Made by a program: the position numbers and the translations under genes
Source of the DNA: Streptomyces sp. JH34
GTDB lineage: Bacteria; Actinomycetota; Actinomycetes; Streptomycetales; Streptomycetaceae
Length of the DNA stretch: 64,000 nt
Assembly: GCF_029428875.1 (NCBI RefSeq)
Contig: NZ_JAJSOO010000001.1
Span: 6,854,501-6,918,500 of the forward strand
Reading direction: 5' to 3'
Notes under the pieces: generated by a model
Database searches by the model: none
The model's input: the letters and a program-made list of their open reading frames with translations, nothing else
What the model was told of the DNA's origin: nothing
In this document: positions 41,121 to 50,100 of the stretch, piece after piece
Layout: every line of letters begins with the position of its first letter
Position numbering within the stretch: the first letter of the stretch is position 1

Positions 41121-42482
41121 TCAGGACGCCGCCTTCGCGGCGCGGAACCCCGCCTCCAGATCCGCCTTGAGATCGTCCACGTTCTCCAGCCCCACGGAGA
41201 GGCGCACCAGCCCCGCCGTCGCGCCCGTCGCGGCGAGTTCCTCCTCGGTCAGCTGGCTGTGGGTCGTGGACGCCGGGTGGATGATCAGGCTTCGTACGTC
41301 ACCGATGTTGGCGAGGTGGCTGAACAGCTCGACCGCGTCCACGAAGCGCTTGCCGGCCTCCACCCCGTCGCGCAGTTCGAAGGCGAGCACCGCGCCGGCT
41401 CCGCGCGGCAGATAACGCCGGCCGGCGTCGTACCAGGGGCTGGACTCGAGTCCGGCGTAGTGGACCGCCGACACCTCGTCGCGGCCCTCCAGCCAGCGGG
41501 CCAGCGCCAGCGCGTTGGAGGTGTGCCGCTCCAGGCGCAGGCTGAGCGTCTCCACTCCCTGGAGGAGCAGGAAGGCCGAGTGAGGCGAGAGCGCGGGTCC
41601 GAGGTCGCGCAGCAGCTGGACCCTCAGCTTCGCGGCGAAGGCCCCGGGGCCGAGATCCGGCCAGTACCGAAGCCCGTGGTAGCTGGGGTCGGGCGTGTGG
41701 AAGTCCGCGAACCGCTCGGCGTGGGCTCCGAAGTCGAAGGTGCCGCCGTCCACGACGACACCGCCGATGGTGGTGCCGTGACCACCGAGGAACTTGGTCG
41801 CGGAGTGGACCACGATGTCGGCGCCGTGCTCCAGCGGCCGCAGGAGGTAGGGCGTGGGCACCGTGTTGTCGACGACGAGCGGAACCCCCACCTCGTGCGC
41901 CACGTCCGCCACGCTCCGGATGTCGAGCACGTCGCCCCGGGGATTGCCCAGCGTCTCGGCGAACAGGGCCTTCGTGTCCGGCCGGACGGCCGCCCGCCAG
42001 GCCTCGGCGTCATCGGGGTCCTCCACGAACGAGACCTCGATGCCGAACCGGGGGAGCGTGTGCCGGAACAGGTTGTACGTACCGCCGTAGAGGGAGGCGG
42101 AGGAGACCACGTGATCCCCGGCGCCCGCGAGCGTCAGCAGTGCCAGGGTCTCGGCCGCCTGGCCCGAGGCGAGCGCCACGGCGGCCGTACCGCCCTCGAG
42201 CGCGGCGACGCGCTGTTCCAGGACGTCCTGCGTGGGGTTGTGGATCCGGGTGTAGATGTTGCCGGGCTCGGCCAGCGAGAAGAGGTCGGCCGCGTGCCGG
42301 GTGTCCTTGAAGACGAAGGACGTCGACTGGTAGATCGGCACCGCGCGGGCACCGGTCGTCGGATCCGGCACCGCGCCGGAGTGGATCTGCTTCGTCTCGA
42401 AGGACCAGGCGGCCCCGGCGTCCTGCCGGTCGTGGTCCTCAGGTGTGTGCCCCGCGGTGACGGAGTCGACGGGCTGGCTCAT
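41121..42482 (-). CDS. metY: O-acetylhomoserine sulfhydrylase MetY
   Basis: PLP enzyme that makes homocysteine from O-acetylhomoserine and sulfide. 453 residues, slightly above the usual 430. The N-terminal SFETKQIHSG opening, AALASGQAAE-type PLP phosphate region, ETLGNPRGDVLDI and the Schiff-base Lys230 in HSATKFLGGHGT are all present. ATG start with GCGAGG upstream. First gene of metY-metX. No S-box, SAM-II or other known methionine riboswitch was recognised in the 200-base leader. Confidence 0.95.
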   Translation of the reverse strand: MSQPVDSVTAGHTPEDHDRQDAGAAWSFETKQIHSGAVPDPTTGARAVPIYQSTSFVFKDTRHAADLFSLAEPGNIYTRIHNPTQDVLEQRVAALEGGTAAVALASGQAAETLALLTLAGAGDHVVSSASLYGGTYNLFRHTLPRFGIEVSFVEDPDDAEAWRAAVRPDTKALFAETLGNPRGDVLDIRSVADVAHEVGVPLVVDNTVPTPYLLRPLEHGADIVVHSATKFLGGHGTTIGGVVVDGGTFDFGAHAERFADFHTPDPSYHGLRYWPDLGPGAFAAKLRVQLLRDLGPALSPHSAFLLLQGVETLSLRLERHTSNALALARWLEGRDEVSAVHYAGLESSPWYDAGRRYLPRGAGAVLAFELRDGVEAGKRFVDAVELFSHLANIGDVRSLIIHPASTTHSQLTEEELAATGATAGLVRLSVGLENVDDLKADLEAGFRAAKAAS

Positions 42483-42654
42483 GTCATACCTCGCACGGTC
42501 GTTCGGGAGGATGTGCGCCGTTCTCAGGGTGTCCGCGCGAGCACGTGGCCTCGCCGCGGCGGCGCACTGGTTACGGACCGTAGAGGCCGCGCGTGCCGGG
42601 ACGGAAGCAGGTCGCGCAGGTGGCCACGAAGCTGCAATGCCGTCGCAACAGACA

Positions 42655-42693
42655 CGCCGGGCCGGCCCCGCCTTCCGCGGAGCCGGCCCGGCG
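42655..42693 (-). terminator. Terminator of the sigma factor gene
   Basis: Perfect 12-base inverted repeat (42655-42666 with 42682-42693, 15-base loop), directly after the sigma gene stop on the minus strand. Confidence 0.85.
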
Positions 42694-42704
42694 TCGGTCG
42701 TGCG

Positions 42705-43577
42705 TCAGTCCTGGGCGAACATACCGCTGCGCAGGTTGCGCAGAATGCGGTTGAGCAGCCGCGACACGTGCATCTGTGAGATGCCGAGCTCCTCGCCGAT
42801 CTGAGCCTGCGTCATCTCCTGGCCGAACCGCATGTCGATGATGCGGCGCTCGCGCGCGTCGAGTTCCCCGAGCAGCGGGGCGAGTGCATGGAGGTTCTCG
42901 ACCGCCTCCATCGCGGGGTCGGGCTCGCCCAGTACGTCGGCGTAGGTGCGCCCGGCCGTCGCGCGGCCCGCGTGGTCCCCGGCATCGGCCGGCATGTCCA
43001 GCGGCCCTGCCGTGTAACCGTTGGCGGCGACGATGCCCTCGGTGATCTCCTCCTCCTCGAGGCCGAGATACCCGGCGAGCTCCCGCACCGTGGGATCCCG
43101 GTCGAGGTCCGACGCCAGTGCCTCCTTCGCCTTGGCGAGGTCCACCCGCAGCTCCTGCAGCCTTCGCGGCACGTGGACGGACCAGGTGGTGTCCCGGAAG
43201 AACCGTTTGATCTCCCCGACGATGTACGGCACGGCGAACGAGGTGAACTCGACCTCCCGGGCGAGGTCGAAGCGGTCGATGGCCTTGATCAGGCCGATGG
43301 TGCCGACCTGGACGATGTCCTCCATGTCGCCGCTGCCCCGGTTCCGGAAGCGTCCGGCGGCGAAGCGTACGAGGGACAGGTTCATCTCGATCAGGGTGTT
43401 CCGGGCGTACTGGTGCTCGGGGGTGCCCTCGTCGAGGACCCGCAGCCGGTCGAAGAAGAGCTTCGACAGTCTCCGTGCGTCCTGCGGGGCGATCAGCCCG
43501 GCGTCCTCGATCCAGGGGAGTGTGCCGGAGGAATCTGCTCGTTCCGCACCGGCGGTCTGTGCAGTGTGCGCGGTCAT
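42705..43577 (-). CDS. RNA polymerase sigma factor, SigB/SigF/SigG group
   Basis: Group 3 sigma factor of 290 residues for stress or development genes. Region 2 has RNTLIEMNLSLVRFAAGRF, DIVQVGTIGLIKAIDRFD and FTSFAVPYIVGEIKRFFRD; region 3 has VPRRLQELRVDLAKA; region 4 has RRIIDMRFGQEMTQAQIGEELGISQMHVSRLL. The ATG at 43577 with GAGGAG is preferred over the start at 43655. No anti-sigma gene is adjacent, but a SpoIIE-type phosphatase lies 1.3 kb away. A short upstream frame ends inside its ribosome site (TGAGGAG), suggesting coupled translation. Confidence 0.94.
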   Translation of the reverse strand: MTAHTAQTAGAERADSSGTLPWIEDAGLIAPQDARRLSKLFFDRLRVLDEGTPEHQYARNTLIEMNLSLVRFAAGRFRNRGSGDMEDIVQVGTIGLIKAIDRFDLAREVEFTSFAVPYIVGEIKRFFRDTTWSVHVPRRLQELRVDLAKAKEALASDLDRDPTVRELAGYLGLEEEEITEGIVAANGYTAGPLDMPADAGDHAGRATAGRTYADVLGEPDPAMEAVENLHALAPLLGELDARERRIIDMRFGQEMTQAQIGEELGISQMHVSRLLNRILRNLRSGMFAQD

Positions 43578-43590
43578 GCCGTCACGCTCC

Positions 43591-43668
43591 TCAGATTGCG
43601 GTCCCTGAGGTGTGGGCGCCTTCCCCTGCCCACCGCAACTCATGCATGGACGCACTGATTTGAGCCAT
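43591..43668 (-). CDS. Possible 25-residue leader peptide of the sigma factor gene
   Basis: ATG at 43668 opens a frame beginning MAQISASMHELRWAGEGA and ending at a TGA that is part of the sigma gene's TGAGGAG ribosome site. A weak AGGCGGG precedes it. The overlap of stop codon and ribosome site is what coupled leader peptides show. Could also be chance. Confidence 0.35.
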   Translation of the reverse strand: MAQISASMHELRWAGEGAHTSGTAI

Positions 43669-43754
43669 GATCCCGCCTGGATTGGCCGTAAATCGCCGGA
43701 TCGGTCCTACGGGGGCGCATCCGGGGAGCCCTGGAGCACGGGGAGCGCACAGGA

Positions 43755-43789
43755 CCGCCCCACCGGTACGGGGGAGCCCGGTGGGGCGG
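43755..43789. terminator. Unassigned perfect hairpin in the sigma leader region
   Basis: Inverted repeat CCGCCCCACCGG/CCGGTGGGGCGG (43755-43766 with 43778-43789, 11-base loop) is as strong as the terminators in this window, yet no gene ends here. It may be an attenuator of the sigma factor transcript, insulation between divergent promoters, or the end of an unseen small RNA. Confidence 0.5.
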
Positions 43790-44063
43790 CCGTCTCCAGG
43801 GTGCCACAGGCCGGGACCTGTTGGGAGCGAATCCCGCGCAGTGGTGCACATTCGCCGCACCGGCCGTTCAGGGTGCCGCGTGTCGGAACCCCCGCACGCA
43901 CGGGCGACACCGTGGCGGCACCGTCGAGGTGCAGGTGCGCGCCGCCGCGCAGCTCCTTGACCGCACGCGCGTGAACAGGCGGGAGGCCCGGGAATAGGCG
44001 CGGGGCGGCGCGGCCTTCCCCTTCTGTCGCCGGCCGCCGATATCAACCGGAGTGAGAGAGTCC

Positions 44064-44882
44064 ATGCCCGAGGCCACACCCCTGCCCACGAACCCGTCCG
44101 CGTCGCGAGCCGCCGGACCCGGCACGGGCACAGAGCCGCCCCATCCGCTGGACAACCCCGCCCGCGCCTCGCTCACCGGCCCGCACGCCCACTTCGCCCA
44201 GCGGCGCGGTCGCATCCTGCGCTACCACCCCGACGTCACCCCCTGGCTGGCCCTGCCGGACGCGCCCGAAGCCCAGGACTGGGCCGACGTGGCCGCGCTC
44301 GCGGGTCCCGGCTCGCCCGTCACCCTCACCGCCTTCCGCGAGCCCCCGCCCGCCGACTGGGAGATCGTCTTCCAGGCCGACGGCGTCCAACTGGTCGACG
44401 ACAGCGTGGACGCCGCCCCCGACCCGGAGGCCAGGCTCCTCGGCCCCGCCGACGTCCCGGAGATGCTGGACCTCGTCGAGCGCACGCGCCCGGGCCCCTT
44501 CCTGCCCCGTACCGTGGAACTCGGCACCTACCTCGGCATCCGCCGGTCCGGAGTCCTCGTCGCGATGGCGGGGGAGCGGCTGCACCCGCCCGGCTGGACC
44601 GAGATCAGCGGTGTCTGCACCGACGGGTCCGTCCGGGGCCAGGGGCTCGCGTCCCGCCTGGTCAGGGCGGTGGCCCACGGCATCAGGGAGCGGGGCGAAA
44701 CACCCTTCCTGCACGCCGCGGGGTCGAACACCTCAGCCATCCGGCTCTACGAATCCCTCGGATTCACCCTGCGCCGCAGGACCGCCTTCCTTTCGGCGCT
44801 CGTCCCGGCGGACGCGGTGCCGGCCGCCGACGCCAGGACCCGGGACCGCGGGACGGGTAGCTTGGAACACGTGGGGCGATAG
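44064..44882 (+). CDS. GNAT-family acetyltransferase (FR47-like)
   Basis: 272 residues. An N-terminal half (about 35-130) without strong motifs is followed by a GNAT domain: EISGVCTDGSVRGQGLASRLVRAV (acetyl-CoA loop R-G-Q-G-L-A) and LHAAGSNTSAIRLYESLGFTLRRR. FR47-like members resemble glycine N-acyltransferase-type GNATs. ATG at 44064 follows GAGAG; GTG at 44052 is too close to GGAG. Substrate unknown. Followed after 24 bases by the SpoIIE-type phosphatase. Confidence 0.85.
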   Translation: MPEATPLPTNPSASRAAGPGTGTEPPHPLDNPARASLTGPHAHFAQRRGRILRYHPDVTPWLALPDAPEAQDWADVAALAGPGSPVTLTAFREPPPADWEIVFQADGVQLVDDSVDAAPDPEARLLGPADVPEMLDLVERTRPGPFLPRTVELGTYLGIRRSGVLVAMAGERLHPPGWTEISGVCTDGSVRGQGLASRLVRAVAHGIRERGETPFLHAAGSNTSAIRLYESLGFTLRRRTAFLSALVPADAVPAADARTRDRGTGSLEHVGR

Positions 44883-44906
44883 GGACGAACAGGCGGGAGG
44901 CATGCC

Positions 44907-46124
44907 GTGGTCATGGGACTCCGGCGCCCGTCGGCGGCGCACAGGGCGCCGCTGCCCGGGGTGGATGTGGGTGAGGAGTCCGCGGGTGCCTCCCGGATCG
45001 GGAACGCGGCGCTCGCCCTGTGGCTCTTCCTCCTCACCGCCGCCGTCGTCGTCCTGGACGCCTTCACCGGCGACGACCTCCCTGTCATACCCCTCCTGGT
45101 CGTGCTGCCCGCGCTGACCTCGGTCTTCTGTTCGGTGCGGCAGACCACCGCCGTGGCGGTGTGGGTCACGGCGGTGGTCGTGGCGACCAGGATCCCCGCG
45201 GCGGGCGCCTTCTGGGACGTGCTCTTCCTCATCGGCTTCACGGCCCTCGCGAGTTCCCTCGGCGTCGTCGCGTGTGCCGCGCGCATCCGGCACGCCACCG
45301 AGGTGGCCAGGCTGCGCACGGCGGCCGTCGCCCTCCAGCGGCAGATCCTGCGCCCGCTCCCCATCGTCACGCGCCAGATCTGCGCCCACGGGCTCTACGA
45401 GCCGATCGAGGAGGACCGCTTCGTCGGCGGCGACATCTACGAGGTCGTGCAGTCACCCCACGGGACCCGCGTGATCATCGGCGATGTGCAGGGCAAGGGG
45501 CTGCCCGCGATCGGAGCCGGTTTCGCTGCGCTCGGCGCGTTCAGGGAGGCCGCCGTGCGTGAGTCCGACATCGTCGCGGTGGCCGACTCCGTCGAGGACG
45601 CGGTCGTCCGCCACAACGCCTTCACCGCCGAGACCGGGGAGGCCGAGCGCTTCGTCACCGCCCTGGTCCTGGGGTTCGACGGGAGCGACAGGGTGCGGGT
45701 CGTCAACTGCGGTCACCTGGCACCACGGCTGATGCACGCCGGCACGGCGTCGGTGGTCACCCTGCACCGGACGTCCGTACCGCTGGGCATGGCGGATCTC
45801 AGCCGTGAGCCGCGTGCCGCGGAGTGGATCGGCTTCCCGCCGGACGCCGCACTGCTCGTCTTCACCGACGGGGTGACCGAGGCCCGCGACGCCACGGGTG
45901 ACTTCTACCCCTTCGACGAGCGGCTCGGCCGGTGGACGGACCGCGACCCGGACCAGGTCCTGGTGGCGCTCCAGGCGGACCTGGAGGGTTTCTCCGGCGG
46001 GGTACGCCGGGACGACGTCGCCGTGCTCCTGCTGAGCAGACCCCCGGACCGCGGGAGCGCGGCGGCGACCCCCGGCGGAGACGCCGTGCAGCGGCCCGCG
46101 CAGGGGCACCCGCACTGCGCGTGA
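44907..46124 (+). CDS. Membrane-anchored SpoIIE/PP2C-type serine phosphatase
   Basis: 405 residues. Three or four transmembrane helices (about 30-125) are followed by a PP2C-like SpoIIE domain: EEDRFVGGDIYEVV, IIGDVQGKGLPA, VFTDGVTEARD and VRRDDVAVLLL supply the metal-binding Asp residues. In Streptomyces these phosphatases dephosphorylate anti-anti-sigma factors, freeing SigB/F-type sigmas; the sigma factor 1.3 kb away is a natural but unproven target. GTG start with GGGAGG 6 bases upstream. No sensor PAS/GAF domain, so the membrane part is likely the input. Confidence 0.92.
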   Translation: MVMGLRRPSAAHRAPLPGVDVGEESAGASRIGNAALALWLFLLTAAVVVLDAFTGDDLPVIPLLVVLPALTSVFCSVRQTTAVAVWVTAVVVATRIPAAGAFWDVLFLIGFTALASSLGVVACAARIRHATEVARLRTAAVALQRQILRPLPIVTRQICAHGLYEPIEEDRFVGGDIYEVVQSPHGTRVIIGDVQGKGLPAIGAGFAALGAFREAAVRESDIVAVADSVEDAVVRHNAFTAETGEAERFVTALVLGFDGSDRVRVVNCGHLAPRLMHAGTASVVTLHRTSVPLGMADLSREPRAAEWIGFPPDAALLVFTDGVTEARDATGDFYPFDERLGRWTDRDPDQVLVALQADLEGFSGGVRRDDVAVLLLSRPPDRGSAAATPGGDAVQRPAQGHPHCA

Positions 46125-46221
46125 CGGCGTACGGGGCGATCAGGGGACGTGATCGCGCGCCCGGAAGCACCGGGTGCCACACAGGCGGCAGAGGGCTGCG
46201 TGCGGGAAGCGGGACGGAACG

Positions 46222-46476
46222 AGCGCAAGGGCGCGGGAGTTCGTGATCCAGGCTGACCGTCCGGCGCAACTGCTGATCCCCGACGAGCCGACGAACCACA
46301 TCGCACCCGGCCAGGTCGAGGAACTGGAGGCAGCGCTCGACCGGTACGAGGGAGTCGTCGTCTCGCGCGACCGGAGCCTCCTGAGCCGCTTCACCGGCGA
46401 ACACCTCGGACTCCGGGCGGGCCGCGCCGCGAGGGAGACCTACGCCTCCGAGGGGGAGCGCCCCTCGCGTACGTAG
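46222..46476 (+). pseudogene. C-terminal relic of an ABC-F ATPase
   Basis: The frame reads QADRPAQLLIPDEPTNHIAP, then QVEELEAALDRYEGVVVSRD and SLLSRFTGEHLGL, matching the end of an ABC-F protein (Walker B LLLDEPTNHL, then VEELEEAL, VVVSHDR). The normal LLLDEP is changed to LLIPDEP, the catalytic SHDR to SRDR, and no Walker A, signature or first ATPase domain is present. It overlaps the end of the NUDIX gene on the other strand. A decayed antibiotic-resistance-type or translation-factor gene. Confidence 0.65.
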
Positions 46477-46949
46477 GCGCGCAACCGCTCGACGAAGACC
46501 CGCTGGCCCGCCACCAGCCGTTCGAGGGCCTCGTCGGGCGTGCACCAGGCGAACCGGTCCATCTCCGGGAACTCCCGCACCACACCGGAGCCCTTCGGCC
46601 ACTCCATGGTGAAGGTTCCCGGGACCGCCCCGGCGGGGTCCAGCCAGGCCTCCACGGCCCACACGGTGACGATCTTGCCGCCGGACCGACGTGCCTCGCC
46701 CAGCGGTACCCAGACACCGTCGGGGAGGGGCAGCCCGAGCTCCTCCTGGAACTCCCGGCGTGCCGCCGCGGCAGGCTCCTCCTCGGTGGGCTCGTACTCG
46801 CCCTTGGGCACCGACCACGCGGCCGCCTCGCGCCTGGCCCAGAACGGCCCGCCCATATGGCCGATCAGTACTTCCACGTCGGGCCGGCCGTCCTCGCCGC
46901 CCACGACCTGGAAGAGGAGGAGACCCGCGCTGCGCCTGACTGTCGACAT
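46440..46949 (-). CDS. NUDIX hydrolase
   Basis: 169 residues, cytoplasmic pyrophosphohydrolase. The Nudix box is complete: GEYEPTEEEPAAAARREFQEELG (residue landmarks about 50-72) with the REFQEELG metal-binding core. RRSAGLLLFQ opening and WSVPKGEY suggest an (di)nucleoside polyphosphate or ADP-sugar type, but substrate is open. ATG at 46949 preferred by the fold; no clear ribosome site, so it may be leaderless. A longer start at 47120 adds unrelated sequence. Confidence 0.9.
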   Translation of the reverse strand: MSTVRRSAGLLLFQVVGGEDGRPDVEVLIGHMGGPFWARREAAAWSVPKGEYEPTEEEPAAAARREFQEELGLPLPDGVWVPLGEARRSGGKIVTVWAVEAWLDPAGAVPGTFTMEWPKGSGVVREFPEMDRFAWCTPDEALERLVAGQRVFVERLRAYVREGRSPSEA

Positions 46950-47131
46950 GGCGTCAAGTGTGGTGCGGGGAGGCTCCCCTGTCCCGTTGCCGGGACCGGG
47001 GGAGTCACTCCTTCGCCGTGCGCTGTTCCTCCTGATGCCCCCGTGGCCCTCTGGTGCGTTCCACCCGGCCCGGTCATGCTGTCCGCCGACGGCGCGATCC
47101 GCGCGCGATCCGCTCCCCACCAGGAGGACTT

Positions 47132-50100
47132 GTGGCCCTTGGCACGCATCACGGCATCCGTCGGTCGCTCGTGCTGCTGGCGACCGCGGCGGCGACGGTG
47201 GCCGGGGCCGTCGCCCCCGCGGCCGCCGACCCGACGCCCGACCCCCATCCGCACACCGCCGCCGAGATCCTCAGACCCGTCGCACCGCCGCCTGCGAGCG
47301 GGCCGGCCGGCGAGGCGAGATCCGTCGTGGACGGCGACGGCATCGAGACCGCCCGGGCCACCCGCCCCGTCGCCCCCGGCGTCCGCCTGAGTTCGTACGA
47401 CCGCCTCGAGTCCGACAAGTGGCTGCGTGTCGACACCCTCTCCGTCGATCTGGACGGCAGCGGAGTGCGTGCCGACTACATGTCCTCGGGCAAGGTCGCC
47501 GACCGCCGCACGGTCTCCGAACTGGCCGCCGCGCACGACCCGGGCAAGGGCCGGCGCACCGTGGCCGCGATCAACGCCGACTTCTTCGACATCAACCAGA
47601 CAGGGGCGCCCCAGGGACCTGGGATCAAGGACGGTCTGACGGTCCACTCCCCGGCCCCGGGCGTCAACCGCGCTGTGGGCATCGGGCCGCAGAACGCCGG
47701 CCGCGTCCTGGAGCTGTACTTCGAGGGCACGCTGACCCTCCCTTCGGGTGCCCATCCGCTGGCCGCGTACAACGCCGCGAACGTGCCGGCCCAGGGTGTG
47801 GGCGCCTACACGCCGGCCTGGGGCGGAGCCGACCGGGCGCTGACCGTCGACGACGCGCGGCCCGTCGCCGAGGCGGCCGTCCGCGACGGCAAGGTCGTCT
47901 CCGTGTCGGACGGCACCGGATCGGGGCCCGTGCCCGACGACACGGTGGTCCTCGTCGGCCGGGAGGCCGGAGCGGGACTGCTGGCCGCCCTCGAGCCCGG
48001 GGACCCGGTCGGGATCGCGTACCGGGCCCGCACCGACGGCGGAGACGTCCCGCGCACCGCCGTGGGCGGCCGGGAACTGCTCGTCGTCGACGGGGAGGCA
48101 CAGAACCACGACGGCGAGGGCAACAACACCACCGCGCCACGCACCGCGGTCGGCTTCTCCGAGGACGGCCGGACCATGCAGGTGGTCACCGTCGACGGAC
48201 GGCAGACCGACAGCGGCGGCGTCACCCTCACCGAACTGGGCGGGATGATGCGCCGGGCCGGTTCGTACAGCGCCCTGAACCTCGACGGGGGAGGGTCCTC
48301 GACCCTCGTCGCCCGGGAACCGGGCAGTGACACGCTGCGGGTCGAGAACAGCCCGTCCGACGGCAGCGAGCGCACGGTACCCAACGGTCTGGCCCTGACC
48401 GCCCCCGACGGCAGCGGGCGCCTCGAGGGGTACTGGGTCGGGACCCGTACGCCGGCCGGAGCCGCTCCCGGTGACGACCCCGTCGCCGGCGGACACCCCG
48501 AGAGGGTCTTCCCCGGCCTGACCCGGCGTCTCACCGCCGCCGGATACGACGAGACGTACGGTCCCGCGGCAGGCGCCCCGCGCTGGCGTGCCGTCAGCCC
48601 GGCGGTCGGGGGCGTCGACGCCCGGGGGACGTTCACCGCTCGCCGCGGCGGCACGACCGAGGTCCGGGCGGAACGCGCCGGAGCCCACGGCGGGACCCGG
48701 CTCACCGTCCTCGACGGGCTGGCCCGCATCCGGCCGACGACCACGCGCGTCGGCCTGGCGGACGAGAAGGCCACCGGCGGGTTCGGCATCGTGGGCTTCG
48801 ACGCCCACGGCGCGAGCGCCCCGGTCGAGCCGGCGGACGTCACCCTCGACTACGACCGCACCCTGTTCGCCGTCGCCGAGGACGGCCGGGGATCCTTCAC
48901 CGTCACGTCCCTGACCGGCTCCGGGGCGGGACGCATCACGGCCACGGTGGCGGGCATCAGCACCACCCTCGCGGTGAGCGTCGGCCTCACCGAGCAGACG
49001 GTGGCGGACTTCGACGACGCCGGATCATGGAAGTTCAGCCAGGCCCGCGCCGACGGTTCGCTCGCCGCGACGCCGGACGGGCACTCAGGCACCGGTCTCC
49101 GGCTCACCTACGACTTCACCCGCTCCACGGCCACGCGCGCCGCCTACGCGGCCCCGCCGCGGCCCGTCGTCGTGCCGGGCCGGCCGCAGACGTACACCCT
49201 GTGGATCAAGGGGGACGGCAACGGCGCCTGGCCGACCCTGCACCTGAAGGACGCCGCGGGATCCGACCAACTGCTGCGGGGGCCGTACATCACCTGGACC
49301 GGATGGCGTCAGGTCACCTTCGCCGTGCCGCCGGGCGCGGCGGCCCCGTTGTCCGTGTACCGCTTCTACCTCGCCGAGACGGCCGCGGCGAGGCAGTACA
49401 CCGGCGAGATCGTCGTCGACGACCTGGCCGCCCAGGTGCCGCCCACCGTGGAGCTGCCCGAACAGGCGGATACCGCCGACCCGTTGATCGACACGGCCTC
49501 CGTCACCGAGGGCCGGGACTGGCGGTTCGCGGTCATGTCGGACGCGCAGTTCGTCGCGCGGGACCCGGACAGCCCCATCGTCCGGCAGGCCCGGCGCACC
49601 CTGCGCGAGATCAAGGCGGCCCGGCCCGACTTCCTGGTCGTCAACGGTGATCTCGTCGACGAGGGATCGCCCGCCGACCTCGCCTTCGCCCGGCAGGTCC
49701 TCGAGGAGGAACTGGGCGACTCGCTGCCCTGGTACTACGTGCCGGGCAACCACGAGGTGATGGGCGGGAGGATCGACGACTTCGTCGCCGAGTTCGGCCC
49801 GGCCCACCGCACGTTCGACCACGAGGGGACCCGGGTCATCACCCTCGACACCTCGGGGCTCAGCCTGCGCGGCGGGGGATTCGCCCAGATCCAGGAGTTG
49901 CGCGCGCAGCTGGACACGGCGGCGAAGGACCGCTCCGTCGGCTCCGTGATGCTGATCGAGCACGTGCCCCCACGCGACCCCACCGCGCAGCAGGGGAGCC
50001 GGCTGAGCGACCGCAAGGAGGCGGCTCTCGTCGAACAGTGGCTCGCCGGCTTCCGCCGCACGACGGGCAAGGGCGCCGCCTTCATCGGCAGCCACGCGGG

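Larger units (their letters stand above)
43578..44063. other. 486-base divergent gap upstream of the sigma factor
   Basis: Contains a possible 25-codon leader (43591-43668, minus) and a perfect hairpin (43755-43789). The rest, towards the GNAT, shows no recognisable promoter or gene; several longer open frames here have poor codon pattern and no ribosome site. Confidence 0.5.

Noticed and set aside
42483..42704. Possible SAM or methionine riboswitch upstream of metY
   Set aside because: None of the conserved S-box or SAM-II words were found in the leader on the minus strand.
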